DNA of 64,000 bases from Epiperipatus broadwayi. Taxonomy: Eukaryota > Onychophora > Udeonychophora > Euonychophora > Peripatidae. Position 1 is the stretch's first letter. Every line of letters begins with the position of its first letter. The notes below the pieces were generated by a model. It was not told where the DNA came from and searched no databases. It was given only the letters and a program-made list of their open reading frames with translations. Location: NCBI GenBank assembly GCA_028023455.1, contig JAQFVV010012671.1:808001-872000 (forward strand), given 5' to 3'. The position numbers and the translations under genes were made by a program. This document shows, piece by piece, positions 58,326-64,000 of this stretch.

Positions 58326-61182
58326 TATTATACCATAATGTCAAAATTATAACCTCAAAAGAAATATTCAAGTTAAATGCTAAATATGTATTAGGCTAAG
58401 TTCAAGGTTGTCTATTAATATGATTTATGTCAATAATAAGAGTCATACAAGTAATAATGACAATGATAATAATCATTAAACATTATAGATACTCTAATTT
58501 CAATAATTATATGCTTATAACGCTCGTTAAAGAAGTTATATATATTATTAAATTTATTTAAAGCTTAGCACTTTCAAAGCTCTATGGCTTCATAATCATA
58601 GCTGTGTTCGGTTGATAGTGATGAGGGGCAGTATTCAAATTTATGTTAATTAGATGTTTCGATATTTTATTTAAAACATTGTTTGAATTAGTTTGTTTAT
58701 CTTTTTGAAATGGCAAAACAAATTTTTATTACAGATACTCTAATTATAATTAAAAATAAATTTTAAGAGGAGGAGAATCCTCAACTCATTCTTGCAAACT
58801 ACAAAAGCTTTCAGTATTTACAGCATATACCACAGAGTAAGTAGTTGATTATAATATAATCTCTTTCTCATAATAAAATGTATTTTATTATTCCTTCTCA
58901 ACTACCATTCTACCATCTTATTGCTATGATCAGACCCACAATTCAAGATTTAGATAAAAAATCATGTTCTTTAAATCTTGTTTATTTGTGCCACTTTTCT
59001 TTTCAAAGTAATTTTTTATATATAAAATATGGTTCCTCTTATTATTAAATTATAATATTAAGATCTCAGGGTTCAGTATAAATATTCTTAATATTAAATT
59101 TATCAATCTTTTATTTTATTTATAAGTTGTTTATCAAATGAATGATATCCTAATGAATGGTGTGAGGAGATATATGCTTATTCCAAAGATAATTTCTACC
59201 TACTATACAATAATAATAAATTTTAATAAAAAAATATTTTAATTAAAATAAGATACATAAAAACTCTTAATTTTGAATAATATAATAATCTCCTAGGATA
59301 ACATTCGAATACTAAGGGTAGAAAGGGAATTTTATGGCCACTCAAAATATTCTATTAACAACCTAAACCAATATTTCCTAAATTAAGCAGATAATATTCT
59401 ATTATAAAAGCAGTCTTCTTTTAAGTAATTGTAATTAAATTATAATGATCAATAAAATCTTAAGAAAAAAATAAATATTTTACTCCTTAGATGCATTTTC
59501 AGCAACTGTAAATCATTATAACTGATTTATTATCTGTATAATTTATGTGACTGTACCTTGAATAATCAGAATGAAATATAATTGATATAATGAATTATGC
59601 AATGTTTAGATTTCTGTATAAATGAATTGTTATTAAGATATCAGTAAGACTTTAAAACAAGATTTAGCATTAAAATATAACATTTATTTACAATAAACAA
59701 TTTAACAACGATAACATTATAGGAAATCTACAAAATTTAAGGGCGCTGTTTTAAAAAGTAATACAATATATTTTGCCCCATTAGAGAAATACACTTTCCA
59801 AAACTTATAGCTTAAATTTATTTTAAAAAAATAACTTAAATGTTCACCAACTATTTGTTTGTTTCGGTGGACTAATGCATACTTCATGAACACAGATATT
59901 GCTACAAGAAGTTTCACCTTTTTAAATTAATAAAACTGAAGTTATTATTGCCATTATTTAAATAGTCTGAACAGGCACTAACCTGTATTCAATGCACTTT
60001 AAAATTTGCAATAATCAAGCATATTTTGCTGATAGATGGATCTTTCAAACCACGTCACAAGATAAAACTTTTATAAAGATAAGAGCGCCCGTCTTTAAAA
60101 ACTTTTATATCTTCCTAAATGATAAATTTTATTAACATAAATATTATTTTACCAATTCCATACCTTCTTATTTTGTAAAATTTTGCTAATCTATGCATTA
60201 TTTTAATAATTCTATAGCTTTCTAACTGATGAAGCTGTTATTTAGCCTATATATTATTTCAAGAAGCTCAACTTTCAGCATATAATTTCACCATAATATT
60301 ATTTCAAACAATGAGTAAATCCAACTATTCTTAATGTTTTACTAATCCAACAATAACTTGCTACTAGTTGATGATAATGTATATTGCTTATTTAAGCTAA
60401 GAAATACAATTTTGAAAACATTAATAAAGTAATTATCAGTTTTATTTCATGTAGTGCTAGAAAAGCACAGCAAAACAGATTTATACACCAGGACTGTCTC
60501 TATTTACATTAAGAGTAGTCAAGAGTACAAATGAAGAAAGGATGACACTCCAAACAACCAAATCAAATGCCATAATAATAATAAAGGCATATAATATACC
60601 ATATGAAACTGCAAGGAGAAAAGATAAACAAAGTCAATGAACCTAGTGATGGCATGAACCAAAAATATGCACCTACAATCTGTGGGTAAATAAATATGCT
60701 AGTACTTTGTATCTGAACATAAAGGTGGAAATGGACCATCACAAATATTAGGAACATAAGGACTGCTTCAAACAAAGTATTTATACAAGCATGCAATATA
60801 AGAATATATACTACTCAAGGAATATATCAACATCAAGAGAGAGACCAGGCCCACATCTCTTTATAAAATATATGGCTATCTAAATAAATATCATCAAGGA
60901 AGAGATAAACCTCCTATTTTTTGGAAACACAAATTAGCAAGATAAGCTGATATCAAATACACCAGATAGAAACTAATTCTAATCTCTTAATGAAAATAAT
61001 AATTATTACTTGATGTATAAAACCAATAAGATAATTATTTTGTCAAATCTGACATAATAAAATATAATATTAAATAAATAAAAATAAGAATATACAACAT
61101 CTTTCCATGGTTACATATAAGACAAATTACTCACAACAGGGAACAAGCAATACTCTTAAAATGATATAATAACAAAATCATT
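58326..61182. other. Gene-poor region
   Basis: AT-rich DNA. The stretch 60470-60900 has somewhat higher GC and few repeats, with a minus-strand frame at 60563-60796 that is hydrophobic and lacks motifs. It might be UTR or old element sequence, but no gene is supported. Confidence 0.4.
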
Positions 61183-61190
61183 ATCTAGCT

Positions 61191-61557
61191 TAGGGGTCCC
61201 CAACCCTATGCCCGCAGGCACCACAGCGCCCATTGACCATTTTACATGTGCCTGCCGCTATCTGAACAAGATAAAAAATTATTTATCTGATACAAATAAA
61301 TTTAATTTTTTAAATTTCTTATAAATTATTGTATTATATTGTAATCAAATTGTAGGGCATACTATACTTTTACAGAGTAAAAATATAAACGTTAATTATA
61401 TGTTAAAATTGTATTTTTGAAATAAATATTTATTTGTACATTTTGTGTTTATTAACAATATCCAAATGTAAATTTACATTGAAAAAATAAATGGTGCCCG
61501 CCATCTGGCCGGTATTATAGAATGTGCTCTTAAGTGCAAAAAGGTTGGGGATCTCTG
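61191..61557. mobile_element. hAT-type MITE, 367 bp
   Basis: The inverted ends are TAGGGGTCCCCAACC and GGTTGGGGATCTCTG, the second ending in the hAT-typical CTG and the first starting T(C)AGGGG. The 8-bp flanks are ATCTAGCT (61183-61190) and ATCTAGCA (61558-61565), a duplication with one mismatch. The interior has GCCCGCAGGCACCACAGCGC near the left end and GTGCCCGCCATCTGG near the right, again partly inverted. There is no coding capacity. Confidence 0.88.
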
Positions 61558-61565
61558 ATCTAGCA

Positions 61566-64000
61566 TATAAAATAGTTAATATGTGAACTTCTGAATATTA
61601 GATTAAACCATAATGCATCAAATATACTAAGCAAGAATATGTAAAGTAAGTAAACAATAAATTATAAATATATAAAATTATAATCCTAAATTAAAACCTG
61701 TCTACAAAAACTTTTAAAAATATTAAAGTTCTTTATCTTGGAAACTTTACAATTTGCTAGAAGATAATTTAAAAAGCAGATAATACTTCTCTATTTATTG
61801 GCAGTAAAACAATCTGAAATAGATGTATAGCATTGAAAATTATTTTAGATTTCCCTAAATAGAAATGCAAATAAGTACATTAACGATACCCACTTTATTT
61901 CATGAACTATTTAAACATATTAGCAATCAAGTTCAGTTCCAATCTTGCACATTACAACATTAAGCTGTTTTTTTTATTTATTCATTAAGAATTATATTCA
62001 ATATAAAAGTCCAAGAGTAAATATTTCTTTCTAAAATTAAACAGATTTATTTCCAGAGAGAAGAGAGCTGGATTTACATATACATATTTTTGAAGCATTA
62101 ATAATAAAAGTTATAAACACATCATATTCATGAAGTATTTGATAAAGTAAGTTTCATTAAACATTAATGATATTTAATTTTTTAACTATAATCTTCCAGG
62201 AATATAAATGCAATGTCTTTATAACATAACGGTAAACTTAAAACATTTCCTCTTATTCAAACTTATGTTAAAGTAAAAGATTTAAGTATAAATGAGTGAT
62301 TTTTTTTATTGGCAACAGTAACAAATGAATGCTTATTAAAAGCAATTAAAATGTCATTTTTAATTTTAACATAAATGGTTCAAACTTTGAATTAATAGTT
62401 CATTTATAAAAATAAATTCATCTAAGAGAAATTGCTTATTGAAACAATTTTTAAAATATATCAAAATAAAACATATTGAGAGTTCTTAATTATTCTTTTC
62501 TCAAATAAGAGAGTCAATGAAAGTGTGCTGTTATAAATATTGCAAACATGAACTTCCAGTGATTTCATTTATTAAGATATAAGTACTGTTAAATTTATCA
62601 TAAAGTTCTTACATGAACAATATAAAGTATAGATAATTCCCTCAGTGTGCTAGTTTTCAATAGATATACTTTATCTATTACAAATGAGCAATTGTTTAAC
62701 ATTTTCAATTATTGGTCTTTCCTCCTTTTTAAATAATGTTAACTTTTGGATTTCCAGTGACTTCGGTTTAAAACTTTGGTACCTGAATGTAACATTTTTA
62801 AGGATGCATGTTACTTTAAAATAATTAAAAAAAATTATTTATAATTAGTTCCCCTCTTTTCTTCCATAGCGTAAGCTTGTGGTTAAAAGACCTGTAGAGG
62901 TCACTACTATCACATTTTATACGCATATTATCGAGGTTATAGCCTCAGTAAATATTAATTAGTTCTATAGTTAGAAATTTTAAATGTTTTTCTTCTTTGT
63001 GTATCTGTTTCTGCTAGAAGTTTAGTTATTCTTATAGTTCAGTAGAAGCCATTCAGTGTGCATGTGCGAAACTTTTTATCCACCTAGTCATGTCATTCTT
63101 TTAGATTGACAGAAAAATGTCTTTTTACAACTTCCTTTTAATTTTCCTACCTTAAGGTTAAAGGTTAATTTAGTAGCTGGGGAGTTAAGCTAAAAATAGA
63201 AACTCATTTACATATTTTTCAGATTTTTTACTTAATACATGTTGTCTGAGATAATTATTTTTAAAAAATAATGTTATTATGGTAAAATAAAATAAGATAC
63301 AATGAAAGAAAATATATTTAAATCTAAAAAAAATTACATAACTTCTTTATATCCATATTCAGACTATTGAAATAAAGTTAACATAAGATTCTAATTAATA
63401 ATTTAAGATATTTAAATGATATTTAATATTGTAAAATAAGGAAGTGTAAACTAAAAATTAATATATGTAAGTATATTCATACACATGCATAATAAAGTTA
63501 TTTTAATTAAAAACCAACTATTTCAATACTAATAAACCATTTTTTTTGTCTTTTAAGTCAACTAATCTAGCTTTATCTTTATCTATTTAATCTTAATGAT
63601 ATTAACTTATGAATTTACTATTGTTTTATTACTTTTTTATGAATGAATTTACTATTGTTGATAGTTAATTTAACCTAAATGCTTTATTATAAGCATGAAA
63701 ATTTAACATTAACATCTGATATTAAAATTTTAGACCTAATTATTATTATTACTTATTTAAACACTAAAATCTGACTTACCAAAAGATTATATTAAAGCAA
63801 TCTTGGCTTTTTAGTACTAATTTCTTATTCAATAGAAAACTACATATTTGGATTAAACACTTAAAATTACTCAAACCATAGACAAGTTTAAATTAATATA
63901 GCAAAATATTAAAATGAACCTTAATTATGTCCAGGATTTATAAAATACTTTAAATAATTCATAATTTAAATTGGCATATACTTATATAACTTTAATAAAG
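61566..64000. other. Gene-poor region to window end
   Basis: AT-rich DNA. A less AT-rich patch near 62860-63080 (GACCTGTAGAGGTCAC, CATTCAGTGTGCATGTGCG) has no recognisable coding or RNA structure. No gene is supported. Confidence 0.45.

Noticed and set aside
59717-60796. Minus-strand membrane proteins (frames 59717-59917 and 60563-60796)
   Set aside because: Hydrophobic translations are expected by chance in AT-rich DNA; no splice sites, motifs or neighbouring exons support them.
1-64000. CRISPR arrays, operons, Shine-Dalgarno sites or rRNA genes
   Set aside because: The window is eukaryotic (split gene, SINEs, LINEs, hAT elements), and no regular short repeat with unique spacers or rRNA-like stretch was seen.

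Overview
The window is A+T-rich eukaryotic DNA (roughly three quarters A+T by eye) dominated by one split protein-coding gene and a dense load of transposable elements. Eight in-frame exons on the + strand between 2615 and 40602 encode the C-terminal 323 residues of an orthologue of PDCD4 (programmed cell death 4), the inhibitor of the translation helicase eIF4A. Both MA3 domains, the eIF4A-contacting acid residues and the basic/phosphorylated C-terminal tail are present. The N-terminal exons lie upstream of base 1. Introns run from 193 bp to 10.5 kb, and a 3' UTR with several AATAAA signals runs to about 41.84 kb. The protein reads most like arthropod PDCD4. The base composition and the LINE types suggest an invertebrate, possibly a chelicerate such as a spider, but this is inference only.

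The introns are filled with mobile elements. Upstream of the first visible exon are two near-perfect palindromes (641-1688 and 2037-2270), which I read as inverted Penelope-like terminal repeats because they carry hammerhead-like motifs. Intron 1 holds a decayed RTE-like LINE (8565-11348). Intron 2 holds two head-to-tail 3' ends of another LINE (13478-15273). Intron 4 holds a LINE reverse-transcriptase fragment (+), then a long antisense LINE interrupted by a tRNA-derived SINE with a 15-bp target duplication. Intron 5 holds an inverted-repeat Penelope-like fragment, a 5.9-kb LTR retrotransposon on the minus strand (24700-30644) and an antisense LINE 3' end with a zinc-finger tail. Intron 6 holds a 2.7-kb TIR transposon (34424-37137) whose interior is a higher-order tandem repeat.

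Downstream of PDCD4 (about 42-64 kb) the DNA is largely gene-poor. It has three short 3'-end copies of the RTE-like LINE, two further SINEs, a possible antisense LINE remnant near 45-46 kb, a decayed 3.3-kb hAT element with KIAA1586/ZMYM-like transposase remains (54602-57911) and a 367-bp hAT-type MITE (61191-61557). One short open stretch at 47442-47558 behind a good splice acceptor could be an orphan terminal exon. No rRNA, true tRNA, CRISPR or bacterial-type operon is present. All homology statements come from motif recognition in the translations; no database search was run.
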